This document shows positions 25,571-34,208 of a stretch of DNA of 64,000 nucleotides, in pieces. Under the pieces are notes generated by a model that was given only the letters and a program-made list of their open reading frames with translations, was not told the origin of the DNA and searched no databases. The translations under genes and the position numbers were made by a program. The stretch covers positions 1-64,000 of the forward strand of contig JAHCAG010000006.1 of the NCBI GenBank assembly GCA_019635015.1, read 5' to 3'. Source of the DNA: Burkholderiales bacterium. GTDB lineage: Bacteria > Pseudomonadota > Gammaproteobacteria > Burkholderiales > SG8-41. Positions within the stretch are counted from its first letter, which is position 1, and every line of letters begins with the position of its first letter.

Positions 25571-28492
25571 ATGTTACTCACCCGGAAATCGAGCCAGACT
25601 GCCGCTGCACCGAGCCGGCTTGCGCGCGGCGCATCGGCCTTCACCGGCAGCACCATCGACCGCCGTACTTTCCTCAGACGCAGCGGCATGGCCGCCGGCG
25701 GCGCTGCGGTGCTGTCGCAACTGCCGTTTCCGGTCATGCGCAAGGCCGAGGCCGCGGACAAGGCCGCCGGCGGCGCGCTCGAGGTCAAACGCACGATCTG
25801 CACCCACTGCTCGGTGGGCTGCGCGATCGACGCGGTGGTCCAGAACGGTGTGTGGGTGCGCCAGGAGCCGGTGTTCGATTCGCCGATCAACCTCGGCGCC
25901 CACTGCGCCAAGGGCGCCTCGATCCGCGAACACGGCATGCACGAGAACTCGCACCGCCTGCGTTCGCCGATGAAGCTCAGCAACGGCAAATGGGAGAAGA
26001 TTTCCTGGGACCAGGCGCTGACCGAGGTCAGCGAACGCCTGATGAAGATCCGCAAGGAATCCGGACCGGATGCGACTTTCTGGATCGGCTCTTCCAAGCA
26101 CAACAACGAGCAGTCCTACCTGTTCCGCAAGTTCGTGTCCTTCTTCGGCACCAACAACATGGACCACCAGGCGCGCATCTGCCACTCGACCACGGTCGCC
26201 GGTGTCGCGAACACCTGGGGTTATGGTGCGATGACCAACTCCTACAACGACGAGCAGAATTCGAAGTGCATCCTGTTCTTCGGTTCGAACGCCGCCGAGG
26301 CGCACCCGGTGTCGATGCTGCACACGCTGCATGCCAAGGAAAACGGGGCCAAGGTGATCGTCGTCGATCCGCGCTTCACCCGCACCGCGGCAAAGGCCGA
26401 CACCTATTACCGCATCCGTTCGGGAACCGACGTTGCGTTCCTGATGGGCATGCTGCACCACATCTTCAAGAACGGCTGGGAAGACAAGGACTACATCAAG
26501 GCCCGTGTCTACGGCATGGACAAGGTGAAGGAGGAGGCGGCCAAGTGGACGCCGGAGAAGGTCGAGGAAGTCACGGGAATGAAGGAAGCGGAAGTCCGCG
26601 ACGTTGCCGAGAAAATGGCCAAGAACAGGCCCAGCACCATTGTCTGGGCGATGGGCCAGACCCAGCACACCAACGGCAATGCGATTGTCCGCGCATCCTG
26701 CATCCTGCAACTGGCGCTGGGCAACGTCGGTGTGTCCGGCGGCGGCTGCAACATCTATCGCGGGCATGACAATGTGCAGGGCGCAACCGACGTCGGCCCG
26801 AACCCGGATTCACTGCCGGGCTACTACGGCATCGCCGAAGGTTCGTGGAAACACTTCGCCAACGTCTGGGGTGTCGACTTCGAGTGGATCCAGAAGCAGT
26901 TTGCGCCGGGCATGATGACCAAGCCGGGCATCACGGTGTCGCGCTGGATCGACGCGGTGCTGGAGAAGAACGAGCTGATTGACCAGGACAGCAACCTGCG
27001 TGCAGTGGTGTTCTGGGGCCATGCGCCGAACAGCCAGAGCCGCGGCAAGGAAATGATCGACGCGATCAAGAAGCTCGATACGCTGGTGGTGATAGACCCC
27101 TATCCCTCGGCCACCGCGGCGATGGCGGCAATGTCACGCAAGGATGGCGTTTACCTGCTGCCGGCGGCGACGCAGCTGGAGTGCGCGGGTTCCTGCACCG
27201 CTTCGAACCGCTCGATCCAGTGGCGCGAGAAGGTGATCGACCCGATGTTCGAGGCGCGCACCGACCACATGATCATGTACCAGCTGGCGCAGAAGTTCGG
27301 CTTCGCCAAGGAATTGACGGCGAAGATCAAGCTGACCAAGGGCAAAGGCGGCATGGACGAGCCTGACATGGAAGACACGCTGCGCGAAATCAACCGCGGC
27401 GTGTGGACCATCGGTTACACCGGCCAGTCGCCCGAGAGGCTGCAGGCGCACATGCGCAACATGCATGTCTTCGACATCAAGACACTGCGCGCGAAAGGCG
27501 GCAAGGACGCGAAGACCGGTTACGTGCTCGATGGCGACTATTTCGGCCTGCCGTGGCCCTGTTACGGCACCGCGGCGATCAAGCATCCGGGCTCGCCGAA
27601 TCTGTATCAGACCGACCGGCACATCATGGATGGCGGAGGCAACTTCCGCGCCAACTTCGGTGTCGAGAAGGACGGCGTCAACCTGCTGGCCGAAGACGGC
27701 TCGCATTCCAAGGGGGCCGACCTCACCACCGGATACCCGGAACTCGACCATGTGCTGCTGAAAAAACTCGGCTGGTGGGACGAACTGACGGAAGACGAGA
27801 AAAAGGCGGCCGAGGGCAAGAACTGGAAGACCGATCCTTCGGGCGGCATGATCCGCGTGTTCATGAAGGAACATGGCTGCCACCCCTTCGGCAATGCCAA
27901 GGCGCGTGCCGTGGTGTGGAACTTCCCGGATGCTGTGCCGCTGCACCGTGAGCCGTTGTACAGCCCGCGGCCGGACCTGATCGATAAATACCCGACACAT
28001 GCCGACCAGAAAAACCGCTGGCGCCTGCCGGTGCTGTTCAAGTCGGTACAGGACGCCAACAAGGACGCCGGCAAGCAGTATCCGCTGATCATGACCAGCG
28101 GCCGGCTGGTCGAATACGAAGGCGGCGGCGACGAGACCCGGTCGAACCCCTGGCTCGCGGAATTGCAGCAGGAGATGTTCGTCGAGATCAATCCGAAGGA
28201 TGCCAATGACCGCGGCGTGCGCAACAACGAGTATGTCTGGGTCGAATCACCGACCAAGGCGCGGCTCAAGGTCAAGACGCTGGTCACCGAACGCGTCGGT
28301 GCGGGCACCGTGTTCCTGCCCTTCCACTTCGCCGGCTGGTGGATGGGCGAGGACATGAAGAAGCACTATCCGGCGGGCGCGGAGCCTATCGTGCGCGGCG
28401 AAGCGGTCAACACGGCGACCACTTATGGTTACGACATCGTGACCATGATGCAGGAAACCAAGACCACGCTGTGCCAGGTGTCCAAGGCGTAA
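25571..28492 (+). CDS. fdhA: Formate dehydrogenase, catalytic alpha subunit (Cys form, Tat-exported)
   Basis: Molybdopterin (bis-MGD) enzyme oxidising formate to CO2 in the periplasm, 973 residues. The Tat signal is DRRTFLRRSG (residues 30-39). The [4Fe-4S] ligands are Cys77, Cys80, Cys84 and Cys112 (ICTHCSVGC and HCAKG). The metal-ligand position that is Sec in E. coli FdnG is Cys204 in QARICHSTTVAG, followed by the catalytic His205 and GYGAMTNSYND. The C-terminal MGD domain ends with the FHFAGWWMGED region. The start is ATG 25571 with GGAG upstream. Either Mo or W could be the metal; the adjoining tungstate and molybdate importers allow both. Confidence 0.95.
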   Translation: MLLTRKSSQTAAAPSRLARGASAFTGSTIDRRTFLRRSGMAAGGAAVLSQLPFPVMRKAEAADKAAGGALEVKRTICTHCSVGCAIDAVVQNGVWVRQEPVFDSPINLGAHCAKGASIREHGMHENSHRLRSPMKLSNGKWEKISWDQALTEVSERLMKIRKESGPDATFWIGSSKHNNEQSYLFRKFVSFFGTNNMDHQARICHSTTVAGVANTWGYGAMTNSYNDEQNSKCILFFGSNAAEAHPVSMLHTLHAKENGAKVIVVDPRFTRTAAKADTYYRIRSGTDVAFLMGMLHHIFKNGWEDKDYIKARVYGMDKVKEEAAKWTPEKVEEVTGMKEAEVRDVAEKMAKNRPSTIVWAMGQTQHTNGNAIVRASCILQLALGNVGVSGGGCNIYRGHDNVQGATDVGPNPDSLPGYYGIAEGSWKHFANVWGVDFEWIQKQFAPGMMTKPGITVSRWIDAVLEKNELIDQDSNLRAVVFWGHAPNSQSRGKEMIDAIKKLDTLVVIDPYPSATAAMAAMSRKDGVYLLPAATQLECAGSCTASNRSIQWREKVIDPMFEARTDHMIMYQLAQKFGFAKELTAKIKLTKGKGGMDEPDMEDTLREINRGVWTIGYTGQSPERLQAHMRNMHVFDIKTLRAKGGKDAKTGYVLDGDYFGLPWPCYGTAAIKHPGSPNLYQTDRHIMDGGGNFRANFGVEKDGVNLLAEDGSHSKGADLTTGYPELDHVLLKKLGWWDELTEDEKKAAEGKNWKTDPSGGMIRVFMKEHGCHPFGNAKARAVVWNFPDAVPLHREPLYSPRPDLIDKYPTHADQKNRWRLPVLFKSVQDANKDAGKQYPLIMTSGRLVEYEGGGDETRSNPWLAELQQEMFVEINPKDANDRGVRNNEYVWVESPTKARLKVKTLVTERVGAGTVFLPFHFAGWWMGEDMKKHYPAGAEPIVRGEAVNTATTYGYDIVTMMQETKTTLCQVSKA

Positions 28493-28516
28493 CGAACAGA
28501 GAACCAGGAGAACAAC

Positions 28517-29140
28517 ATGGCCAGAATGAAATTCCTGTGTGATGCCGAGCGCTGCATCGAGTGCAATGGTTGCGTAACCGCCTGCAAGCAGGAGCACGAG
28601 GTGCCCTGGGGCGTGAACCGCCGCCGTGTGGTGACGCTCAACGACGGCCTGCCGGGCGAGAAATCGATTTCGGTCGCCTGCATGCATTGTTCCGATGCGC
28701 CCTGCATGGCGGTTTGCCCGGTCGACTGTTTCTACAAGACCTCTGAAGGCGTGGTCCTCCATGACAAGGATCTCTGCATCGGCTGCGGCTACTGCTTCTA
28801 CGCCTGTCCCTTCGGTGCCCCGCAGTTTCCGCAGGACGGCGCCTTCGGCATGCGCGGCAAGATGGACAAGTGCACCTTCTGCGCAGGCGGCCCCGAGGCC
28901 GACAACTCCGCGGCGGAGTTCCGGAAATACGGACGCAATCGCCTGTCCGAAGGCAAGCTGCCGGCCTGCGCCGAAATGTGCTCGACCAAGGCGCTGCTCG
29001 GCGGCGACGGCGACGTGGTGGCGGATATCTACCGCAACCGTGTGCTGAAACGCGGCAAAGGTGCCGAAGTCTGGGGCTGGGGTACTGCCTACGGCAAGCC
29101 GGAGAGGGCGCCGACACCGCCCGCGGGGGCCAAGTCATGA
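28517..29140 (+). CDS. fdhB: Formate dehydrogenase iron-sulfur (beta) subunit
   Basis: Electron-transfer subunit of 207 residues with four Cys-rich sites: CIECNGCVTAC, CMHCSDAPCMAVCP, CIGCGYCFYACP, and a CTFC...CAEMC pair, the standard four [4Fe-4S] arrangement of DMSO-reductase-family beta subunits. It passes electrons from the alpha subunit to the cytochrome b. Unlike E. coli FdnH there is no C-terminal membrane helix and no signal peptide, so it is probably exported as a complex with the Tat-tagged alpha subunit. AGGAG precedes ATG 28517. Its stop overlaps the next start (ATGA). Confidence 0.94.
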   Translation: MARMKFLCDAERCIECNGCVTACKQEHEVPWGVNRRRVVTLNDGLPGEKSISVACMHCSDAPCMAVCPVDCFYKTSEGVVLHDKDLCIGCGYCFYACPFGAPQFPQDGAFGMRGKMDKCTFCAGGPEADNSAAEFRKYGRNRLSEGKLPACAEMCSTKALLGGDGDVVADIYRNRVLKRGKGAEVWGWGTAYGKPERAPTPPAGAKS

Positions 29141-29361
29141 AAAAACTGCTGGTTTCGGCCATTGCCGGCAGCTTCCTGTTGCTGGCCGGTTGCGGCGAGA
29201 AAACACAGGTCACGGTGTACAAGCAGGGCCAGTACCAGGGCAAGCCGGACAAGCAGCCCTGGGACAATGAACTGTTCAAGAACGACCGTGCAGCCTGGGA
29301 AAAGGCCATCAAGGCGCGCACCGTCGGCCAGAACGAATACGCGCGCGTCAGCGGCAACTGA
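29137..29361 (+). CDS. Small lipoprotein of the FDH operon
   Basis: A 74-residue protein with a type II signal peptide: KKLLVSAIAGSFLLLAGC gives a good lipobox (LLAGC, Cys18). The mature part is hydrophilic, with a repeated QGQYQGKPDKQPWDN-like segment and Trp residues. It overlaps fdhB by four bases and precedes the cytochrome b gene by 16, so it is likely made with the complex. Function unknown; a role in docking or stabilising FDH at the membrane is a guess from position. Confidence 0.78.
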   Translation: MKKLLVSAIAGSFLLLAGCGEKTQVTVYKQGQYQGKPDKQPWDNELFKNDRAAWEKAIKARTVGQNEYARVSGN

Positions 29362-29377
29362 ACAACGGGGGAACGCC

Positions 29378-30424
29378 ATGCATGCAGTCCTGAAGCAGTG
29401 GCTGGTGGTTGTATCGTGCGCGCTGGTTGCCGCAATGCCGCTGTCTGCGGTGGCGGCAGACACCGGTTCGGCGCAGGAGCAGGCGGCACGCCAGCAGGTT
29501 CAGCCCGGCAACAACGCACCGGTGTGGCGGGATGTGCGCAGCGGCGACAATCCGTACCAGACCACCCAGGTGCGCGGCGTCGAGACCGCGGTGCTGATGC
29601 AGCCGGCCGGTGAGACCTGGCGGCAACTGCGCAACGGTCCGATCACCATCTACGGCGGCTGGCTGATCGTGGCGATGATGATCATCATCGGCGCGTTTTA
29701 TTCGCTGAAAGGGCCGATCAAGCTGCACGAGAAGCCCGCAGGCAGGAAGCTGCTGCGTTTCGGCGCCTGGGACCGGATGGTTCACTGGGGCGCTGCAATC
29801 AGCTTCGTGCTGCTTGCGGTGACCGGCATCGTGATCCTGTTCGGCAAACATATCCTGCTGCCGGTGTTCGGCTACACGCTGTTTTCCTGGCTGGCGACGG
29901 CATCCAAGTTCATCCACAACTTCGTCGGACCGGTGTTCGCGTTCTGCACGATCCTGATGTTCCTGACCTTTGTTAAGGACAACCTGCCGAAGCGGCATGA
30001 CATGCAGTGGTTCGCCAAGGGCGGCGGCCTGCTGACGGGTGAACATGTGCCTTCAGGCCGTTTCAACGCCGGTGAAAAAGCCTGGTTCTGGATTGGCGTA
30101 ACGCTGCTGGGTGTCGTTGTGAGCGTCACCGGCCTGGTGCTCAATTTCCCGAATTTTGAACAGGGCCGCGAGCTGATGCAGCAGATGAACGTGATCCATG
30201 CCATTGCCGCGGTCGTGTTCATGACCCTCTCGCTGGGCCACATCTACATGGGCACCATCGGCGTCGAGGGGGCCTACGAGTCCATGCGCACGGGGTATGT
30301 CGACGAAGTCTGGGCCAAGGAACACCACGAATACTGGTACCGGGAAGCGGTTGCCGGCAACAAAGGCGGCGGGACAGCAAGCCCTGCCGTTGCATCGTCT
30401 ATGAAGGAGGGGTGGAGAGCATGA
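29378..30424 (+). CDS. fdhC: Formate dehydrogenase cytochrome b556 (gamma) subunit
   Basis: Membrane subunit that carries electrons from FDH to quinone. It has 348 residues, with an N-terminal signal-like helix (about 5-27) and a periplasmic stretch of about 75 residues. Four further helices follow in the FdnI-like core: about 93-113, 137-160, 175-205 and 235-260, plus the HAIAAVVFMTLSLGHIYMG helix. Likely haem ligands are His in DRMVHWGAA, in KFIHNFVGP, and in the last helix. The N-terminal periplasmic extension makes it longer than E. coli FdnI (217), as in other beta-proteobacterial FDH gamma subunits. The stop overlaps the next start (ATGA). Confidence 0.93.
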   Translation: MHAVLKQWLVVVSCALVAAMPLSAVAADTGSAQEQAARQQVQPGNNAPVWRDVRSGDNPYQTTQVRGVETAVLMQPAGETWRQLRNGPITIYGGWLIVAMMIIIGAFYSLKGPIKLHEKPAGRKLLRFGAWDRMVHWGAAISFVLLAVTGIVILFGKHILLPVFGYTLFSWLATASKFIHNFVGPVFAFCTILMFLTFVKDNLPKRHDMQWFAKGGGLLTGEHVPSGRFNAGEKAWFWIGVTLLGVVVSVTGLVLNFPNFEQGRELMQQMNVIHAIAAVVFMTLSLGHIYMGTIGVEGAYESMRTGYVDEVWAKEHHEYWYREAVAGNKGGGTASPAVASSMKEGWRA

Positions 30425-30666
30425 AGACGCCAAAAAAAGCAGTCACAATCATGACGGCGTTGATGATGGGCTGCCTGATCGGGGCGGCGTCGGCCAAGTT
30501 GCCGGCACCGCCGCCAGTGGATCCGGCAGTGGCGGAAGCCGCAAAGAAAAAAGCCGCTGAAGCGGCGAAAAAGGAGGCGGATCTGCTGGCGAAGGCCCAG
30601 GATCGGGTCGCGGACCGTTACAAGAGGGAGAAGGGTGGCGCTGTGGCAGCGGCGAAGAAAAAATAG
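30421..30666 (+). CDS. Small exported Ala/Lys-rich protein, last gene of the FDH operon
   Basis: An 81-residue protein. A signal peptide (KKAVTIMTALMMGCLIGAASA) is followed by a helical Ala/Lys/Glu-rich mature part (VAEAAKKKAAEAAKKEADL), likely coiled coil, ending in lysines. The start overlaps the cytochrome b stop (ATGA); GGAGG precedes it. Similar short basic peptides close FDH operons of this type, but no function is known. A strong terminator follows 24 bases later. Confidence 0.75.
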   Translation: MKTPKKAVTIMTALMMGCLIGAASAKLPAPPPVDPAVAEAAKKKAAEAAKKEADLLAKAQDRVADRYKREKGGAVAAAKKK

Positions 30667-30689
30667 CCGCTGTCCGTTTCATTCGATTG

Positions 30690-30716
30690 AAAAGCCCGGC
30701 TTGCCGGGCTTTTTTC
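30690..30716 (+). terminator. Rho-independent terminator of the FDH operon
   Basis: AAAAGCCCGGC / GCCGGGCTTTTTT: an eight-pair GC stem (AGCCCGGC with GCCGGGCT), extended by A-T pairs, with a T run at 30710-30715. Confidence 0.92.
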
Positions 30717-30755
30717 TTGCGAGAAAGTTATAAAAATTACAATAAAAACAAATAC

Positions 30756-31700
30756 TTATGAAATACTCCCGATACTCTTCTCAAGGAGTTGCCAGGCTTT
30801 CTCCCCGGTAATTTCCCGCCAGCGCCGGTAGAAACCGGCATCGCGCAGCCGCTGGCGGAAATCTTCGCGATCCACCGTGGTGGCTGTCATACCCCATCCG
30901 GCAATACGTGATTCCAGAGCGCGGTTCAGGGCATCGGTGTGCGCGCGCTGCCGCGCCACGTGTTTGCGCGCGATGCCTTCAATGGTCTGGCGGATGTCTT
31001 CGGGCAGCTTGTCCCAGAATCTGCCGCCGGCGATCAGGTTGAAGCCGGACCACATGTGCGAAGTCAGCGCGACATGGTGCGTCACTTCATGTAGTTTGAG
31101 CGCCTCGGTGATCGACAGCGGATTTTCCTGGGCATCAATCTCGCGGTTCTTCAGGGCATCGTACAGCTTCAGCACGTTGACTTCGACCGGCACCGCGCCG
31201 AGGCTTTCGAAGGCATCGGCAAACATCCTGCCTTCCGGGATGCGGATGCGCAGTCCCTCGAGGTCGGCCGCCTTCGTGACCGGCCGGTCCACGGTCGAGA
31301 TGTGGCGGAATCCGTTTTCCAGCAGGCCGTAGGGCAAGGCATGGATGCCCTTGGCACGCAGTTCGCGGCGCAGATAGTCGCCGAGCGGGCCGTCCAGTGT
31401 CCGGTGGACCTGCTCGTGGCTCTCGAAGGCGAAAGGCAGGCCCTGGATTTCCATGGCCGGCAGCATCGGCCCGAGCAGGCCGCCCATCAGCACATAACAC
31501 TCGATGTCGCCGGCGACCAGCAGGTCGACCACGGCCTGGTGCGTCGGCGGCAATCCGGCATTGGCTGCGGTCACGGTCGCCGCGACGCGACCGCCGGTGG
31601 CTGTCTCGACTTCCTGCCAGAGGTCGACGAGAAAGGGATGGACGTGGCTTTTTTCCGAAAGGTAGTGGTACTGGCGCACCCGCCACTGCGGAGTGCTCAT
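30756..31700 (-). CDS. DctP-like (TRAP) solute-binding protein without signal peptide
   Basis: A 314-residue DctP-fold protein: the EIQGLPFAFESHEQVHRTLDG, NGFRHISTVDRPVTKAADL, GLRIRIPEGRMFADAFESLGA and EIDAQENPL stretches are typical of TRAP binding proteins, including the ligand-binding Arg in RIPE. It begins MSTPQWRVRQYHYL with no signal peptide, and there is no upstream start in this frame across the overlapping VOC gene. It is thus predicted to stay in the cytoplasm unless exported by an unusual route. The start overlaps the VOC stop (ATGA). No TRAP membrane genes (dctQM) are nearby. The ligand is unknown, probably an organic acid. Confidence 0.82.
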   Translation of the reverse strand: MSTPQWRVRQYHYLSEKSHVHPFLVDLWQEVETATGGRVAATVTAANAGLPPTHQAVVDLLVAGDIECYVLMGGLLGPMLPAMEIQGLPFAFESHEQVHRTLDGPLGDYLRRELRAKGIHALPYGLLENGFRHISTVDRPVTKAADLEGLRIRIPEGRMFADAFESLGAVPVEVNVLKLYDALKNREIDAQENPLSITEALKLHEVTHHVALTSHMWSGFNLIAGGRFWDKLPEDIRQTIEGIARKHVARQRAHTDALNRALESRIAGWGMTATTVDREDFRQRLRDAGFYRRWREITGEKAWQLLEKSIGSIS

Positions 31701-32155
31701 GCCGGCAGCGCCGCGGCCATCAGTTCCGGGGTGATGCCATCGGCTTCCGCATTGGCGAAATTGAGTTCGACCTTGACGCCGTTGGGATCGAGCAGGAACA
31801 GCTGGAACAGGCCCTGATCGCTGACCATGCGCTGGCGGAATTCGACCTTGCGGCTGCGCAGATGCTCCATCATCTCGCGCAGGCCGCTGCAGCGGAAGGC
31901 GACGTGGTCGACCACGCCGCTGCCGTGCACTGCATCCGATTGCTGCCCGAGGTAGGCCTTGCGGTTCTCGCTGACATTCTTGCCACCCTGGGTCAGGTGC
32001 ACGACATCGGTGTCGCCGAGGTAGAGCCAGACCACGGGAAACTTGAAGTCGGGGTGGGGGCCTTCGCGGAAGCCCAGCACGTCGACATACCAGTCGCGCG
32101 TGGCCTGAATGTCGGCGGTCTGGATCAGGAAATGTTCAAGGTGTTTTACGGGCAC
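31697..32155 (-). CDS. VOC-family (glyoxalase/extradiol dioxygenase-like) protein
   Basis: A 152-residue vicinal-oxygen-chelate fold protein made of two beta-alpha-beta modules. KHLEHFLIQTADIQATRDWYVDVLGF is module one, and DHVAFRCSGLREMMEHL with FLLDPNGVKVELNF is module two. Candidate metal ligands are His of LEHF, His of DHVAF and Glu of VELNF. It starts at GTG 32155 with a strong GGAGGA site upstream. It lies in a catabolic-looking group with a Bug protein, a dehydrogenase and a DctP-like protein, so ring cleavage or isomerisation of an organic acid is plausible but unproven. Confidence 0.85.
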   Translation of the reverse strand: MPVKHLEHFLIQTADIQATRDWYVDVLGFREGPHPDFKFPVVWLYLGDTDVVHLTQGGKNVSENRKAYLGQQSDAVHGSGVVDHVAFRCSGLREMMEHLRSRKVEFRQRMVSDQGLFQLFLLDPNGVKVELNFANAEADGITPELMAAALPA

Positions 32156-32179
32156 GATGCGTCCTCCGTTGCTGGAATG

Positions 32180-33148
32180 TCAATTGGCCTGGATACCCGC
32201 GGTTTTTGCGAGTGCCGCGAATTCCCCGACGTGCCGCCGCAGGTAGGCGTTGAACTCGTCAAGGGAACTGCTGGCGACCAGCGGGATGCCGATCCGGTCG
32301 AAACGCTCCTTCAGCGCGGGCACGGCAACGGCCTTGACCGTTTCGGCGCGGATTTTTTCAAGGATATCGCGTGGCGTGCCGGTCGGTGCGACGATGCCGT
32401 TGAAGGTGCTGTCCTCGAAGCCCTTGACGCCGGCCTCGTCGATGGTCGGGATATTGGGGAAAACCGGCGAACGTGTTCTGGTGGTCACTGCGAGGCCGCG
32501 CAGGCGGCCGGCCTGGATGTACTGGGCTGAAGTGCTGACCTGGTCGAACATCAGCATGATCTGGCCGCCGACGAGATCCGTGGTGGCGGGGGCATTGCCC
32601 TTGTAGGGGATGTGCATCAGGCGGATGCCGGCCTGCTGGCTGAACATCTCGGCGGCAACATGGCCGGTGCCACCGGTTCCTGCCGAACCGTAGGTCAGTT
32701 CGCCGGGCCGCCTTTTTGCGAGCGCGATGAATTCCCTGAGGCTCTTCACCGGCAGCGCGGGATTGACCACCAGCACCATCGGAATGTCACAGGTCAGCGA
32801 AACTCCGGTGAAATCCTTCAACGGGTCATAGCCGGGATCCTTGATGATCGCCGGCACGCGGGCAAAGGTGTTGGCGATGGCGAGGAAGGTGTAACCGTCG
32901 GCGGGCTGGCCCCTGACATAACGGGTGCCGACCAGTGCGCTGGCGCCGGGACGGTTTTCCACCAGCACCTGTTGCCCCAGGGAGCGGCTCAGTTGCTCCG
33001 CGATGCCGCGGGCGACGATGTCGACGTTGCCGCCGGCTGCCAGGGGATTGATGATGCGCACGGGCTTGGACGGGTAAACCTGTGCATGGACGGCAGGTGC
33101 GGTTGCGGCGAGCAGGGCCGTCATGGCGATTACGGTGCGCACAATCAT
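32180..33148 (-). CDS. Bug-family tripartite tricarboxylate transporter substrate-binding protein
   Basis: A 322-residue periplasmic binding protein. The signal peptide is residues 1-22 (ending AVHAQ), followed by YPSKPVRIINPLAAGGNVDI and the VLVENRPGAS loop, with GSAGTGGTGHVAAEMF in lobe two. ATG 33148 has GGAGGA just upstream. It is the second Bug protein in the window and not closely alike to the one at 15820-16827. It lies between the dehydrogenase and VOC genes in a same-strand run with 24-29 base gaps, suggesting one operon for uptake and breakdown of an unknown carboxylate. Confidence 0.9.
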   Translation of the reverse strand: MIVRTVIAMTALLAATAPAVHAQVYPSKPVRIINPLAAGGNVDIVARGIAEQLSRSLGQQVLVENRPGASALVGTRYVRGQPADGYTFLAIANTFARVPAIIKDPGYDPLKDFTGVSLTCDIPMVLVVNPALPVKSLREFIALAKRRPGELTYGSAGTGGTGHVAAEMFSQQAGIRLMHIPYKGNAPATTDLVGGQIMLMFDQVSTSAQYIQAGRLRGLAVTTRTRSPVFPNIPTIDEAGVKGFEDSTFNGIVAPTGTPRDILEKIRAETVKAVAVPALKERFDRIGIPLVASSSLDEFNAYLRRHVGEFAALAKTAGIQAN

Positions 33149-33177
33149 GATGTCCTCCGTTTGGCTCTTCGTCCGGA

Positions 33178-34182
33178 TCAGGGGGTTACGGTGACGATGC
33201 GCCGTTCGTCGATCGACTGCAGAACGGCGTTGGTGACCGCGACGATGTACTGGCTGTCCTCGCCATCAGGCAGCAGGCTGCGTTTGCCGGCAACGTCGTC
33301 CTCTAAAGCCCGCACCTGCAGGTCGTAGGCCGGACTGACCGGGAAACGTTCCTCCTCGATCCCGCCCCCGGCGTCACGCACGGTGATCACGTGTTCCTTC
33401 GCGAAACGCAGCGGTGAAGTGACCAGCGTGGCCTCGCTGCCTTCGATCAGCAGGTTGTTCCCGGCATTGCCGACTTCACGGGTGGCTTTCGCCAGTGCGT
33501 GGCAGTCGCCCTCCAGCCTGCCGAGCACGGTCATCGTGTCATCGGGTTTTTTCCGGCGGCGGTCGGGATGGGTGAAGGCGGCGACCTCGACGAAGCGCTG
33601 GCCGGTCACGTACTGGATCAGGTCGAGCAGGTGCACGCCGACGTCGTAGATCACGCCGCTTTGCTCGAAGTCATTGCGCCAGGAGACGCGGGAGCCGAGG
33701 CCGGAGGCGCGCTCCAGCGAGACTTCCGCCAGCCGGCCGAGTCGGCCTGAGCTCACGATTTCGCGGGCACGGACCACGGCGGCGTCGAGACGGATCTGGT
33801 GGGCAACGCGCAGCACGATACCGGCCTTGCGGCAGGCGTCGACCATTTCGCGGGCCTGCGCCGTTGTCATCGCAAAGGGTTTTTCGCAGAGGATGTGTTT
33901 GCCGGTGGCGGCCGCCTTGAGGACCGCGGCATGGTGCATGGCATTGGGCAGCGCGATGTAGACGGCATCGACTTCAGTGTCACTGACCAGGCCGTCGAGG
34001 TCGGCATGCTGGTGCGGAACGCCGAATTTCGCGGCGAAGGCACGGGTTTTTTCCGGATTGCTGCCGAGGCAGGCGGTCAGCCTTGATCCCGGGCTTTTGA
34101 CGATGCCGGGGGCGACGAAGTCCGTGGCGACCCAGCCGAGTCCGACCACGCCCCAGCGCAGGGGCCGTTGTGTGCTGCTCAA
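33178..34182 (-). CDS. Gfo/Idh/MocA-family NAD(P)-dependent oxidoreductase
   Basis: A 334-residue dehydrogenase of the sugar/inositol class. The Rossmann motif is GVVGLGWVATDF, then VDAVYIALPNAMHHAAVLKA, the hallmark catalytic Lys in CEKPFAMT, and the C-terminal domain with YDVGVHLLDLIQYVTG (catalytic Asp/His). The start is TTG 34182, chosen because AGGAGGAGC lies just upstream and the protein begins in the usual place. First gene of a four-gene minus-strand run. The substrate is unknown; xylose- or glucose-fructose-type sugars are typical of the family. Confidence 0.88.
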   Translation of the reverse strand: MSSTQRPLRWGVVGLGWVATDFVAPGIVKSPGSRLTACLGSNPEKTRAFAAKFGVPHQHADLDGLVSDTEVDAVYIALPNAMHHAAVLKAAATGKHILCEKPFAMTTAQAREMVDACRKAGIVLRVAHQIRLDAAVVRAREIVSSGRLGRLAEVSLERASGLGSRVSWRNDFEQSGVIYDVGVHLLDLIQYVTGQRFVEVAAFTHPDRRRKKPDDTMTVLGRLEGDCHALAKATREVGNAGNNLLIEGSEATLVTSPLRFAKEHVITVRDAGGGIEEERFPVSPAYDLQVRALEDDVAGKRSLLPDGEDSQYIVAVTNAVLQSIDERRIVTVTP

Positions 34183-34208
34183 GGGGCCGCTCCTCCTGCC
34201 TTGTTGTT

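Noticed and set aside
25571..28492. Selenocysteine in the formate dehydrogenase
   Set aside because: The expected position is a plain Cys codon in an uninterrupted frame, so no UGA recoding is needed.
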